DNA of 64,000 bases, taken from the NCBI GenBank assembly GCA_017993235.1, contig JAGONC010000012.1:18375-82374 (forward strand), written 5' to 3'. Below the pieces are notes generated by a model, which was given only the letters and a program-made list of their open reading frames with translations, was not told the origin of the DNA and did no database searches. Both the position numbers and the translations under genes were made by a program. Shown here piece by piece: positions 38,111 to 46,958 of this stretch (its first letter is position 1; the number at the start of each line of letters is the position of its first letter). Source of the DNA: Lentimicrobiaceae bacterium (GTDB lineage Bacteria; Bacteroidota; Bacteroidia; Bacteroidales; JAGONC01).

Positions 38111-39478
38111 GAAATTAAACACCTTGCCCAACTCATTCTGTAGCTCCCTGAGCGTGATGGGTTTGGCAAGGATGGTTTTTTGCCTGTCGAGCAGGAACAT
38201 CGTGGGAGTAGCATAGACATTGAAATCAACGGCAGGCTTGCTTCCCCAACCCTTCAGGTCGCAGCCGTTCAGCCAGGGGAAGTTGCCTTCCCTGAGCGCT
38301 TTCATGTAGTCCTCTTTCTTGCTGTCAATGGAGATGGCCAGCATTTCCAGACGCGGACGATACTTCTGGTAAACTTCCTTCAGCCGGGGCATCAGCTCCG
38401 AGCAGTGCGGGCACCAGCTTGCCCAGAAAATGATCAGCAGGTAATCGTTTGAAAATTGCTGCAGCTCGATTAGTTTTCCCGTCGTATCGGGAACGGAAAC
38501 TGCCGGCGCCGGTTTGCCCACCGACAGGTTCTGGTAGTTCTTCAACCTCTTCATCACTTCACTGTCGATGTTCTCATTTTCACAGCCTTCCTCCAGGGCG
38601 TAGGTGGTGGAAATGTGGTCCAGTACCTTGTCGAAATGATACTTTTCAAACCCTTTGACCAGGTACTCCAGCATGAAACGGTATACGGTCTCATTGGCCA
38701 TCGATACCGTAAGCATCACATCCACAGCTTCGATGAACGCAGCTTCCAGTTGCTCCTGGGTGAACTGCCGGTTGCCGTAAAGCGACATATAATCAATCGC
38801 AAGGCTTGTGTAAACCGTGCTTCGAAGCAGTTCAGTATCGGTCATGTCAATAGATGACCAGTAATTTGAACGAAGATAATTTATGCGTTCTTCAACTGAA
38901 AGGTCCGCGCTCAGAAAAGGTCGTCCCTGGGCTTTGATCACACGTGTGACATATAGCGACGGAAAGTTCCCCTGGATGCTGTCAGCATAATGCTCAGTGT
39001 CTTTCTGCACAGCATGGTACTGCTCCCGGATCTCGGGATAAAAGGCGTCATCTTTCGGATAATAATCAATCAGCGTGGTGAGCAGATCCTGCCTGAGCCT
39101 GTTTTTACCTGCCCGCTCCAGAAAGCCGTAATAGATCTGGTTTTCGACCGACTGGAGGATCTTCAGACTGTCAAGGGGTTCGTTGAAGTCGGTGGCGAAG
39201 CTGACGTCTTCATTGTTCAGGATCAGATCCACATAGTGATCTTTTTTCAGGATGATGCGGTAATAGCCCGGCAACCGGGAGGCGTCGTATGAAAAAACAA
39301 AACTTCCATCCTGATTAATTGTCACGGAATCAATTACATGAACCTGTTCGCCATAAAAAGAGGCCAGATAGACCTTCGGTTCTTTCAGGTTCGTAACCGT
39401 GCCGGAAATCTGATGATGACTCTGGGAAAAGCAGGCCAGAGAGGTCAAGATGAACAGGAATGGGAAAATTCGTTTCAT
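38108..39478 (-). CDS. TlpA-like thioredoxin-fold protein with DUF4369-like N-terminus
   Basis: A 456-residue exported thiol-disulphide protein. After the signal peptide (FPFLFILTSLACFSQ) comes a DUF4369-like beta domain (ISGTVTNLKEPKVYLASFYG), a helical middle, and a C-terminal thioredoxin fold with FWASWCPHCSELMPRL (CxxC) and a cis-Pro YATPTMFLLD. The true start is the ATG at 39478; the frame is open to 39595, but that adds a segment before the signal peptide. Such proteins reduce or handle periplasmic cysteines; the partner is unknown. Confidence 0.88.
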   Translation of the reverse strand: MKRIFPFLFILTSLACFSQSHHQISGTVTNLKEPKVYLASFYGEQVHVIDSVTINQDGSFVFSYDASRLPGYYRIILKKDHYVDLILNNEDVSFATDFNEPLDSLKILQSVENQIYYGFLERAGKNRLRQDLLTTLIDYYPKDDAFYPEIREQYHAVQKDTEHYADSIQGNFPSLYVTRVIKAQGRPFLSADLSVEERINYLRSNYWSSIDMTDTELLRSTVYTSLAIDYMSLYGNRQFTQEQLEAAFIEAVDVMLTVSMANETVYRFMLEYLVKGFEKYHFDKVLDHISTTYALEEGCENENIDSEVMKRLKNYQNLSVGKPAPAVSVPDTTGKLIELQQFSNDYLLIIFWASWCPHCSELMPRLKEVYQKYRPRLEMLAISIDSKKEDYMKALREGNFPWLNGCDLKGWGSKPAVDFNVYATPTMFLLDRQKTILAKPITLRELQNELGKVFNF

Positions 39479-39553
39479 GGAGCATCGAATCAAAGAGGAC
39501 AAAAATATAAAAAAGAGACATAATCGTTGCAATGGAAATGGGTCAATTATCCA

Positions 39554-39567
39554 CCCTATCGATAGGG
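39554..39567. promoter_or_regulatory. Perfect palindrome in a divergent promoter gap
   Basis: CCCTATCGATAGGG is a perfect 14-base palindrome between the divergent TlpA-like and DUF2147 genes, 48 nt before the latter. It has the size and symmetry of an operator half-site pair, with no assigned regulator. Confidence 0.35.
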
Positions 39568-39615
39568 ATTGATGAATATTGGTGTATATTAGCACCCGAA
39601 TCCTAATCCACGTCT

Positions 39616-40068
39616 ATGAAAAAAACTACTGTTTTTTTACTGTCGCTGACAGGAATTACAATGGCTTTCTTGCCCGTAAAAGGCCAGGTCACCAGTGCAA
39701 ATGATATTCTGGGATTCTGGCTGAATGAAGAAAAGGATGCCAAAATTGAGATTACCATTGACAATGGGAAGTTTTTCGGAAAGGTGGTCTGGCTGGAAGA
39801 ACCCAATGAAGATACGGGATTACCCAAGGTGGATGACCAGAATCCGGAACCTTCGCTGCAGCATCGTCCCATCATGGGTCTTGAGATCCTGAAGAATTTC
39901 GTTTTTGATGAAGATGAATGGAACAGCGGGACCATCTATGATCCGGATAATGGGAAGACCTATAAATGCACCATGAAGAAGGGATCGGAAACCGTCCTGA
40001 ACATCAGGGGGTATATTGGCAAAGAATGGATGGGACTGGGCAGAACGACTATCTGGACCAGGCCCTGA
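39616..40068 (+). CDS. DUF2147 family secreted protein
   Basis: A 150-residue exported small protein: signal peptide (LLSLTGITMAFLPVKGQ), then the DUF2147 core with ILGFWLNEEKDAKIEI, GKFFGKVVWLEEPN, IMGLEILKNFVFDEDEWNSG and TIYDPDNGKTYKCTM. The domain resembles a lipocalin-like beta-barrel, and members are common in Bacteroidota and Proteobacteria with no known reaction. Monocistronic, convergent with the next gene at 30 nt. Confidence 0.9.
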   Translation: MKKTTVFLLSLTGITMAFLPVKGQVTSANDILGFWLNEEKDAKIEITIDNGKFFGKVVWLEEPNEDTGLPKVDDQNPEPSLQHRPIMGLEILKNFVFDEDEWNSGTIYDPDNGKTYKCTMKKGSETVLNIRGYIGKEWMGLGRTTIWTRP

Positions 40069-40098
40069 AAGCTGAACGTATCGGTAATAACCTGATCC

Positions 40099-41526
40099 CT
40101 ACTTCTGCCCGAAGCTGAAACGAAGTATTCCGAAGCAAAGGGCCACCATCGGATCGTCATCGGAGAACCAGGTCAGCAGATCACCAGTTCCCAATCCCAG
40201 CGACCAGGTGTTTTTTTCGTTGTAGACAGGTATGAACGTCACACCCATGGGCACATTCACGCCAAAATCTCCTCCCGAGACAAACCCAAGCGATAACTGG
40301 ATCCAGGGAGCGGGATCATACCGGGTTCCCAGTCCAAAGATAGGCGCATCATAATATCCGGGAACTTTGTCGCCGAGGGGTACGTAAGCATCGAAACCCA
40401 CTTCCAGCTCATTCAGGATCCGGTAGCTGGCGCCTCCGCGGAGGTTCATGGGCAGTTTCACCTTTTTATTCTCCAATCCTGTCCACTCATTGGGATCATC
40501 GGGATGATTATCCGACACGATCAGTTCCCCCTGTTCAAAGATGTTATAGTTGTTCATCCCCTCGGTTTCAATGCTGTACACCCGTACATCATTACCCTCA
40601 TATACATTGCCGTCCCAATTAATGCTGCCAATGTCGTTCAGGGCCAGTCCCACCTTGAGATCCTTGTAACGGAACGTCGTTCCAACATCGAAGCCAAAGC
40701 CTGAGCCAACCTTCTTCATGCCACTTCCTTCCACATGAGAAGGAGTGGGCTCGTCGTAATCCACGTCATATACCGGGCTGAATGCCGACCATCCGATCAG
40801 ATCACCGTTGTCATCCTGATAATATTGCACGCCGGCAAAACCAAGGATGTATTTGACAGCCACCCCTCCGTACCAGGTAACGTCATCGTCAATTTCCAGC
40901 AGCTTCCGGCCGTAGCCCAGGTTGAATTCCCGGATATGGAGCATCTGCTGGTCGGTGCCTTTATAGACCGTCGAAGCATATTGCGAGTTGGACGAAATTC
41001 CCTCGATGGTATCCCCGTACTGATTCGTTATTTTCTGATCGAAATAGGGATCTCTCCAGCCGGTAAAAAGGAAACTGGCAGCTTTGTCGTTCAGCACCGA
41101 ATTCCACATCAGCCGTTCCCTGATGTTGAAAGCGATACCGCCGATTTTATCATCCTGATAAGAAAATCCGGCCCACGTCCAGGCGCCTGTTCCCAGAAGG
41201 CGTGTATCCGTGAACTTTTCAGCAGCATTTTTCTTCCCCTGTGCATCCAGCCAGTCCTCATTATTAAACAGATCATTCAATACCTCCTGTCTTGTCAGTG
41301 GCTCCGAGTAAAGGTAGACCGATCCCTCACCAATGCCCAGATTCATCTTATGATCGTTGCGCGTCCATCCAAGGTTGGCCGGATTTACGCCAAGGCACTG
41401 ATAGTCGGTCAGGAAGGTTGTACTGTAAGCTCCACCTGTGGCATTGAAAGCACTTATTTCCATCTGTGCCAGCAGGTTGCCGGCCGAAAGAAATAATGCT
41501 GCGCCGAAGAATAGAAGTTTTTTCAT
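40099..41526 (-). CDS. DUF5723-like outer-membrane beta-barrel protein
   Basis: A 475-residue exported protein (signal LLFFGAALFLSAGNLLAQ) that looks like an outer-membrane barrel: alternating strands, YQCLGVNPANLGW near the N-terminus, GVAVKYILGFAGVQYY, LNELEVGFDAYVPLGDKVPG, and an end LRFSFGQK. The family resembles DUF5723, often found in Bacteroidota as putative FadL-like or gliding-associated barrels. I start at the ATG at 41526, directly before the signal peptide; the frame extends to 41562. Function unknown. Confidence 0.78.
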   Translation of the reverse strand: MKKLLFFGAALFLSAGNLLAQMEISAFNATGGAYSTTFLTDYQCLGVNPANLGWTRNDHKMNLGIGEGSVYLYSEPLTRQEVLNDLFNNEDWLDAQGKKNAAEKFTDTRLLGTGAWTWAGFSYQDDKIGGIAFNIRERLMWNSVLNDKAASFLFTGWRDPYFDQKITNQYGDTIEGISSNSQYASTVYKGTDQQMLHIREFNLGYGRKLLEIDDDVTWYGGVAVKYILGFAGVQYYQDDNGDLIGWSAFSPVYDVDYDEPTPSHVEGSGMKKVGSGFGFDVGTTFRYKDLKVGLALNDIGSINWDGNVYEGNDVRVYSIETEGMNNYNIFEQGELIVSDNHPDDPNEWTGLENKKVKLPMNLRGGASYRILNELEVGFDAYVPLGDKVPGYYDAPIFGLGTRYDPAPWIQLSLGFVSGGDFGVNVPMGVTFIPVYNEKNTWSLGLGTGDLLTWFSDDDPMVALCFGILRFSFGQK

Positions 41527-41815
41527 GTTGTCAGCGGTGTTAATATGGATATTCCCTGTCAAATGTATAAAACAGATCAGATCATTCCGATTTTTTTGTT
41601 AAGATATGTTAATTTTAGCACATAATTCATCCGTTTCCTGCCCTAAATAAAAAATTTAATCTCCGGCATACTTTCACTGAAGCTCCGGCGTTATCAATAC
41701 ATTCAATAACCTTCATATGCCCGGCACCTCTACAAATCAGTCGTAAAATCAAAAAATTGATAATCAATTTGTAACCTTCGTTATTTAGAATTCGTTAAAA
41801 TTATTAAAAAAAAGC

Positions 41816-41823
41816 TACCTTTG
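41816..41823 (+). promoter_or_regulatory. -7 box of a short transcription unit
   Basis: TACCTTTG matches TAnnTTTG exactly, with an AT-rich stretch upstream and a TTC in place of the -33 TTG. Transcription from here would meet an intrinsic terminator about 70 nt later. Confidence 0.5.
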
Positions 41824-41871
41824 CAGTCTTTTTTATTTTGAGTTAACCTGTTGGTCTTATGATTTATAGGC

Positions 41872-41899
41872 AAGACCTCCCTGTTTTGAGGTCTTTTTT
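41872..41899 (+). terminator. Intrinsic terminator upstream of the transglycosylase gene
   Basis: AAGACCTC (41872-41879) pairs with GAGGTCTT (41888-41895), loop of eight bases, followed by a run of T to 41899. It lies 45 nt before the ATG of the downstream gene, so it either ends a small RNA or acts as an attenuator. Confidence 0.8.
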
Positions 41900-41944
41900 C
41901 GTCTAAAAACCTGACCAGCAATATGTTGAACGAATTCTAAACGC

Positions 41945-43396
41945 ATGCTACGCAGCAAAATTTTAGAGTTTCTACGGGCAACCGTCCTTTTTCTGATCAT
42001 TCTGGTACTGTTTTCCTGTTCGAGCCCACAGCGCAGCGAACTGGCGAATGATGCCCGGTTGGGCAATTCATCTCGAGGGGATGACCTGTTTAGGGAACGG
42101 GGCAAGCTGATCGCCCTGACCAATTACGGTTCCACCAGTTATTTCATTTATCGTGGCCAGCCCATGGGATATCAATACGATCTGTTAAAATCCCTTGCTG
42201 ATCATCTCGGAGTTGAACTCGAAATGATGGTGAGTAACAGCACTGACGGTGCTTTGAGTGATCTTACCAAGGGGCGGTGTGACCTGATCGCAATGGATCT
42301 CACCGTCACCACCGATCGGCAACAAAGGGTGGATTTTTCCGACCCTCTTGGTCAAACCCGGCAGGTACTGGTTCAGCGCAAGCCTGGTCACCGGAATTTC
42401 TGGGGCACCCGGTCTGTCCCTTCGCAGCCCCTTGTACGCAATCAGGCCCAATTGGCGGGCAGAACGGTCTATATTCAGCGAAATGCTTCACTGGCCAGCC
42501 AGTTGCACCATCTTCAGCAGCAGATCGGTGACACGATTTACGTTGTTGAGAAGCCTGATAAGACAGCCGAGGATCTCATTAAGATGGTGTCGGCGGGGGA
42601 AATTAGCTATACTATATGCGACGAGCAGGTTGCCTCCATCAACCAGCACTATTATCCGGATATTGACATCGCTACTCCGGTGAGTATCTATCAGCCTGTA
42701 GCCTGGGCAGTGCGAAAGGAATCCCCTGTGCTTCTGGATGCGATCAATGAATGGCTTGCGGAAACCCAGCGTGTGAGTACCGATCCGCTGGTTTCCAGGA
42801 AATACTTCATTACGCCACTCAACTCTCCGGCCAGCCAAAGCGTGGCAGCGACAACTGCCCAGGGTGTTATCTCTGTTTTTGATGATGTGATCAAGGAACA
42901 GAGCGCCCTGCTGAACTGGGACTGGAGGCTCCTGGCATCACTTATTTACGCGGAATCAACCTTTAATCCTGAAGTGACCTCCCGGAAAGGAGCTTACGGA
43001 TTGATGCAACTGATGCCGGAGACCATGGAAAAATTCGGTATTGACTCCACCTCGTCTCCGCGGGAGAACATTGCCGCCGGGGTCAAGTTCCTTCAATGGC
43101 TGGATAAACAACTCAGAAACCGGGTGCTGGATGACATGGAGCGGGTCAAATTTGTCCTTGCCGCCTATAATGTGGGCATTGCTCACATTTTTGATGCGAT
43201 GCGGCTTGCCGAAAAGTACGGTAGGAATCCGGCCGTATGGACCGATAATGTTGATTATTTTATCCTGAATAAATCCGATCCGTTCTTCTATACCGATTCC
43301 GTGGTCCGTTATGGTTATGCCCGTGGCGAAGAGCCCTATCAGTTTGTCGGCGATGTCTTCGCTCGGTATGATTATTACCGGGGAATCATCAATTAA
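41945..43396 (+). CDS. mltF: MltF-like membrane-bound lytic transglycosylase (lipoprotein)
   Basis: A 483-residue lipoprotein (signal ending LVLFSC). Residues about 50-290 form an amino-acid-binding-type periplasmic domain (SBP_bac_3: GQPMGYQYDLLKSLADHLG, DLIAMDLTVTTDRQQRVDFS); from about 325 is the SLT catalytic domain with LIYAESTFNPEVTSRKGAYG (catalytic Glu in AES), LMQLMPETM and FVLAAYNVG. It cuts peptidoglycan glycan strands, forming 1,6-anhydro ends, and the ligand domain tunes activity. It starts 45 nt after the terminator described above. Confidence 0.92.
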   Translation: MLRSKILEFLRATVLFLIILVLFSCSSPQRSELANDARLGNSSRGDDLFRERGKLIALTNYGSTSYFIYRGQPMGYQYDLLKSLADHLGVELEMMVSNSTDGALSDLTKGRCDLIAMDLTVTTDRQQRVDFSDPLGQTRQVLVQRKPGHRNFWGTRSVPSQPLVRNQAQLAGRTVYIQRNASLASQLHHLQQQIGDTIYVVEKPDKTAEDLIKMVSAGEISYTICDEQVASINQHYYPDIDIATPVSIYQPVAWAVRKESPVLLDAINEWLAETQRVSTDPLVSRKYFITPLNSPASQSVAATTAQGVISVFDDVIKEQSALLNWDWRLLASLIYAESTFNPEVTSRKGAYGLMQLMPETMEKFGIDSTSSPRENIAAGVKFLQWLDKQLRNRVLDDMERVKFVLAAYNVGIAHIFDAMRLAEKYGRNPAVWTDNVDYFILNKSDPFFYTDSVVRYGYARGEEPYQFVGDVFARYDYYRGIIN

Positions 43397-43400
43397 CATT

Positions 43401-43480
43401 AGCTACAAGCTTCAAGTTTTAATAAAGTAAGTACCGGCGATTCATCCTTATCTTGTAGCTTGAAGCTTGTAGCTTGAAGC
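43401..43480. repeat. Hairpin-forming repeat before tyrS
   Basis: AGCTACAAGCTTCAAG (43401-43416) is the exact reverse complement of 43459-43474, and the right side continues as tandem CTTGTAGCTTGAAG words up to 43480. It can fold into a long hairpin between mltF and tyrS. Sequences of this modular type are scattered in Bacteroidota intergenic regions. Confidence 0.75.
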
Positions 43481-43519
43481 TTGACGAATTCTTCCTATTT
43501 TTACGTCAAAATTCAACCC

Positions 43520-44812
43520 ATGAACTTCATCGAGGAACTCCGCTGGAGGGGCATGATCCATGACCTGATGCCCGGAACAGAAGAGCAGTTGAACAAAGAG
43601 ATGACCTCTGCCTATATCGGCTTTGATCCAACTGCCAACTCCCTGCACATCGGGAATTTATTACCCATTATGTTACTGGTGCATTTTCAGCGGTGTGGCC
43701 ATAAGCCCATCGTTCTGGTTGGCGGCGCAACCGGTATGGTCGGGGATCCTTCCGGGAAAACCGAGGAGCGTAAACTCCTTTCCATTGAACAGATCCAGCA
43801 TAACCTGAACGCCCAGAAAAAGCAGCTCATGAAGTTCCTCGACTTCCAAACGGGAGATAATAAAGCAGAGGTCGTCAATAATTTCGACTGGTTCCGCGAC
43901 TATACTTTCCTGGATTTCATCCGCGACGTGGGTAAGCACATTTCGGTAAATTACATGATGTCGAAGGAATCCGTAAAAAAACGACTGGAATCAGGAATGT
44001 CCTTCACCGAATTCAGTTATCAGCTGGTACAGGGATATGATTTCTACTGGCTTTACCGGAATATGAACTGCAAACTGCAGATGGGCGGATCGGATCAATG
44101 GGGAAACATTGTGACCGGAACGGAACTCATACGCAGGATGTATTTTGATCTGGAAGGTAAAGATGCCACGGCTTACGCACTCACCTGCCCGCTGGTCACC
44201 AAATCCGACGGAAGTAAATTCGGTAAAAGCGAAGGCGGCAATATATGGCTGGATCCGGCCAGGACCTCTCCTTATCTGTTTTATCAGTACTGGCTGAATT
44301 TGCCTGACGAGGATGCCGCCAATTTTATCAAACTGTTCACCCTGTTCACACGGGAAGAGATCGATCAATTGACCGCACAGCATCAGCAGGCGCCCCATCT
44401 GCGGATCCTTCAGAAAGCACTGGCCCGCGATGTGACCACCCGGGTTCATTCGGAAGATGACTGCAACATGGTGGTGGAAGCTTCCTCCATTTTATTCGGA
44501 CAGGGGACCACCGATATGCTCCGGCATTTGTCGGAAGATATGCTTTTAGCCGTGTTTGAGGGTGTCCCACAGTCAGAGATCAATCAGCAGGTGGTTGAGG
44601 AGGGTACCGGGATCGTGGAGTTTCTGACCGAACAAACCGGAATATTTCCTTCCAAGGGAGAGGCCCGGCGGACATTGAAAGAAAATGCCGTATCGATCAA
44701 TAAGGAAAAGGTGACTGAAGAGTTTGTCATTGACCGCCGTTGCCTCCTGAACGGCAGGTACATTTTGGTACAGAAGGGGAAGAAGAATTATTACCTTGTT
44801 AAAACAAGGTGA
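43520..44812 (+). CDS. tyrS: Tyrosyl-tRNA synthetase
   Basis: A 430-residue class I synthetase that charges tRNA-Tyr. The HIGH-type motif is [12 protein letters not shown], the tyrosine pocket includes [21 protein letters not shown] and WGNI, the KMSKS-type motif is KFGKSEGG, and an S4-like RNA-binding end is [19 protein letters not shown]. The start is the ATG at 43520 ([11 protein letters not shown]), which fits family N-termini; the frame is open back to 43481. Convergent with cysS across a palindrome. Confidence 0.97.
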   Translation: MNFIEELRWRGMIHDLMPGTEEQLNKEMTSAYIGFDPTANSLHIGNLLPIMLLVHFQRCGHKPIVLVGGATGMVGDPSGKTEERKLLSIEQIQHNLNAQKKQLMKFLDFQTGDNKAEVVNNFDWFRDYTFLDFIRDVGKHISVNYMMSKESVKKRLESGMSFTEFSYQLVQGYDFYWLYRNMNCKLQMGGSDQWGNIVTGTELIRRMYFDLEGKDATAYALTCPLVTKSDGSKFGKSEGGNIWLDPARTSPYLFYQYWLNLPDEDAANFIKLFTLFTREEIDQLTAQHQQAPHLRILQKALARDVTTRVHSEDDCNMVVEASSILFGQGTTDMLRHLSEDMLLAVFEGVPQSEINQQVVEEGTGIVEFLTEQTGIFPSKGEARRTLKENAVSINKEKVTEEFVIDRRCLLNGRYILVQKGKKNYYLVKTR

Positions 44813-44817
44813 TATAC

Positions 44818-44880
44818 GATTAACCGATTAACCGATATTTGATGTGGGATTTAAATCAGATATCGGTTAATCGGTTAATC
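44818..44880. terminator. Bidirectional hairpin between tyrS and cysS
   Basis: The 21 nt at 44818-44838 are the perfect reverse complement of 44860-44880 (words GATTAACC repeated), with a 21-nt loop. The cysS stop codon lies inside the right arm. It is placed to end transcription from both sides, though no strong U-run follows, and its modular sequence suggests an intergenic repeat. Confidence 0.65.
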
Positions 44881-46347
44881 TGATATCATCTCCCACTCCG
44901 CTCCATCTTTTGTGTCTTTCACCCTGATCTTCAGTCGTGCCAGCTCATTCCGGATCATATCTGCCGTTTTCCAGTCCTTTTTTTCGCGTGCGGATGCCCG
45001 CAGCCGCAACAGCGCATCCATCAGCCCGCTGACCGGTCCGGACTGCTGATCCTGTTCCTCACGTTTTAATCCGAGGACGTCAAAGGTGAACGCATGGAAG
45101 TTTTTCTTCAAATCCGCAAGATCTTCCACAGAAAGGGTTTCCGCTCCGGTATGGATCAGGTTGATCATATGCAGCGCCTCAAACAGTTGCGCGATCAGCA
45201 CCGGGCTGTTGAGGTCGTCGTTCATGGCCTCATAGCATTTGTCTTCCCACTCCTTGATTTTCAGGGTGGAATGATCTGATGACGGAAGCCTTTCCAGTGT
45301 ATCCATGCCTGCAAAAAGCCGTTTTAATCCCTTTGCGGCTGCCTGCAGTGCTTCATTGGAGAAATCGAGTGTACTGCGGTAATGTGCCTGAAGGACGAAA
45401 AAGCGGATGGTCATGGGTGAATAGGGTTGGTCCAGCAGAGGGTGATTTCCGGTGAAGACATCATCGAGGCTGATGGCATTTCCCAGTGATTTACCCATTT
45501 TTTGTCCGTTAAGGGTCACCATGTTGTTATGCAGCCAGATTCTGACATGTTCCTGTCCGTAGGCAGCCACACTTTGTGCGATCTCCGATTCATGATGGGG
45601 GAAGATCAGGTCCATACCGCCGCCATGGATATCGTAGGGGATTCCAAGGTATTTGGCTCCCATCACGGAACATTCCAGGTGCCAGCCCGGGAAGCCGTCG
45701 CTCCAGGGGGAAGGCCAGCGCATGATATGTTCGGGACTGGCTTTTTTCCAGAGGGCAAAGTCGGCCGGAAAGCGTTTTTCATCCTGTCCCTCCAGTTCGC
45801 GGGTATCGGTCACCAGGTCATCGATCCGCCGGCCCGACAATTTGCCGTAATCATGCTTCCTACTGTAAGCCTGGATGTCGAAATAGACAGAACCATTGAC
45901 CACATAAGCAAATCCGTTTTTCAGGATCCGTTCGATGGTCGCGATCTGGTCAATGATGTGTCCGGATGCGATGGGCTCAATGCTTGGGGGAAGGGTATTC
46001 AGCTGTTCCATGTTATGGTGGTAGCTGTTCATATAGTACTGGGCAACTTCCATGGGTTCCAGCTGTTCGAGCCGGGCCTTTTTTGCGATCTTATCCTCCC
46101 CTTCATCCAGGTCATGTTCCAGGTGACCCACATCGGTAATGTTTCTCACGTAACGTACTTTATATCCCAGGTGGCGCAGGTACCGGCAGACCATATCGAA
46201 GGTGATGGCAGGACGGGAGTGGCCAAGATGAGCGTGACCGTAAACCGTGGGCCCGCAAACATACATGCCGACATGAGGCGGATTTTGCGGGATGAAGCTC
46301 TCCTTGCGGCGGGAGAGGGTGTTATACAGTAATAGATTTTGTTCCAT
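44875..46347 (-). CDS. cysS: Cysteinyl-tRNA synthetase
   Basis: A 490-residue class I synthetase for tRNA-Cys. The opening has [20 protein letters not shown] (zinc Cys and HIGH-type motif), then SARPAITFD-type residues as [23 protein letters not shown] and [18 protein letters not shown] with further zinc ligands, and [12 protein letters not shown] as KMSKS. The C-terminal DALR-type anticodon region ends the protein. A TATATTTG (46352-46359, minus) lies only 4 nt before the ATG, so if it is the promoter the mRNA is nearly leaderless. Confidence 0.97.
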   Translation of the reverse strand: MEQNLLLYNTLSRRKESFIPQNPPHVGMYVCGPTVYGHAHLGHSRPAITFDMVCRYLRHLGYKVRYVRNITDVGHLEHDLDEGEDKIAKKARLEQLEPMEVAQYYMNSYHHNMEQLNTLPPSIEPIASGHIIDQIATIERILKNGFAYVVNGSVYFDIQAYSRKHDYGKLSGRRIDDLVTDTRELEGQDEKRFPADFALWKKASPEHIMRWPSPWSDGFPGWHLECSVMGAKYLGIPYDIHGGGMDLIFPHHESEIAQSVAAYGQEHVRIWLHNNMVTLNGQKMGKSLGNAISLDDVFTGNHPLLDQPYSPMTIRFFVLQAHYRSTLDFSNEALQAAAKGLKRLFAGMDTLERLPSSDHSTLKIKEWEDKCYEAMNDDLNSPVLIAQLFEALHMINLIHTGAETLSVEDLADLKKNFHAFTFDVLGLKREEQDQQSGPVSGLMDALLRLRASAREKKDWKTADMIRNELARLKIRVKDTKDGAEWEMISD

Positions 46348-46369
46348 GAGACAAATATATTAATTTATG

Positions 46370-46403
46370 ATTCAGTATTCAGTATTTGGGATTTCGTATT
46401 TAT
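46370..46403. repeat. Left arm of 34-nt inverted repeat flanking the four-helix-bundle gene
   Basis: Begins ATTCAGTATTCAGTATT and is the reverse complement of 46864-46897 with one mismatch in 34. Together the arms enclose a 460-nt interior holding only one short gene. Confidence 0.85.
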
Positions 46404-46481
46404 CGGGGATTATTGAAATTATCAAATAAAGAGGGTAACAAATTGGTCTTTTAAGGATTAACGGGTAAGAACACCTCGATT

Positions 46482-46855
46482 ATGAACAGGGAACTACTAC
46501 AGGAACGGTGATCCAATTGACTTTTCAAATCAATATGCTATGCTGGACTCTTAATGGTTCCGTAATGGCTAAATACATTACGGATCAAATGATTCGATCC
46601 TCCACATCGGCAGCATTAAACTATGCCGAAGCACTGGGAGCTGAGTCAAGAAAAGATTTTCTCCACAAGATCAAGATCGTTCTCAAAGAATTAAGAGAAA
46701 CGGAGGTAGCTTTGCGGATCGTCCATCGTAATAACCTGACTCGTTCTAAAGATAGTGTAAAACAGTGTATTCAGGAAAATACCGAGCTTATTGCAATCTT
46801 TTGGAAGACAGCGGAAACCGCTCAAAAAAACCTGCCTTCATCCCCCAAATCCTAA
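46482..46855 (+). CDS. Four-helix-bundle protein (S23/IVS-protein family), probably frameshifted near its start
   Basis: Small basic protein of the family encoded in 23S rRNA intervening sequences and at scattered chromosomal sites, related to the Avd accessory of diversity-generating retroelements. Core words are YITDQMIRSSTSAALNYAEA, RKDFLHKIKIVLKELRETEV and ALRIVHRNNL. The main frame is 46508-46855 from a GTG (115 aa). Just upstream in another frame an ATG at 46482 encodes MNRELLQER ending at a TGA, which is what this family's N-terminus looks like; a one-base loss near 46509 would explain the break. So either the GTG is used or the gene is a recent pseudogene. It lies inside a 34-nt inverted repeat and has no operon partner. 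Confidence 0.72.
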
Positions 46856-46863
46856 ATCTTAAC

Positions 46864-46897
46864 ATAAATACGAAATCCCCAATACTGAATACTGAAT
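46864..46897. repeat. Right arm of 34-nt inverted repeat
   Basis: Ends in AATACTGAATACTGAAT; 33 of 34 bases match the reverse complement of the left arm. It starts 9 nt after the four-helix-bundle stop and is followed by the kbl terminator. Confidence 0.85.
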
Positions 46898-46903
46898 TTT
46901 AAA

Positions 46904-46934
46904 TAAAAAAGCCCGGCTCCCATGAAACCAGGCT
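46904..46934 (-). terminator. Intrinsic terminator of kbl
   Basis: On the minus strand AGCCTGG and CCGGGCT (one G-T wobble; 46928-46934 and 46910-46916) enclose an 11-base loop and are followed by six T and an AT-rich tail. Located 25 nt beyond the kbl stop. Confidence 0.75.
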
Positions 46935-46958
46935 CTTCATTTATCTTACAGTGCTTTT

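Larger units (their letters stand above)
41527..41944. other. Intergenic region holding a short promoter-terminator unit
   Basis: A 418-nt AT-rich gap between divergent genes. Apart from the -7 box at 41816 and the hairpin at 41872, given separately, I see no gene; a 15-codon frame (41859-41906, starting MIYRQDLPVL) overlaps the hairpin. Confidence 0.5.

Noticed and set aside
39479..39595. Longer N-terminus for the TlpA-like protein
   Set aside because: It would place about 39 residues before the signal peptide; the ATG at 39478 directly precedes it.
40735..41496. Plus-strand open frame of about 250 codons
   Set aside because: Antisense to the DUF5723-like gene; no start context or family.
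43401..43480. CRISPR-like array
   Set aside because: The repeats are short, contiguous and inverted with no spacers; it is a hairpin repeat. No other array-like pattern was seen in the window.
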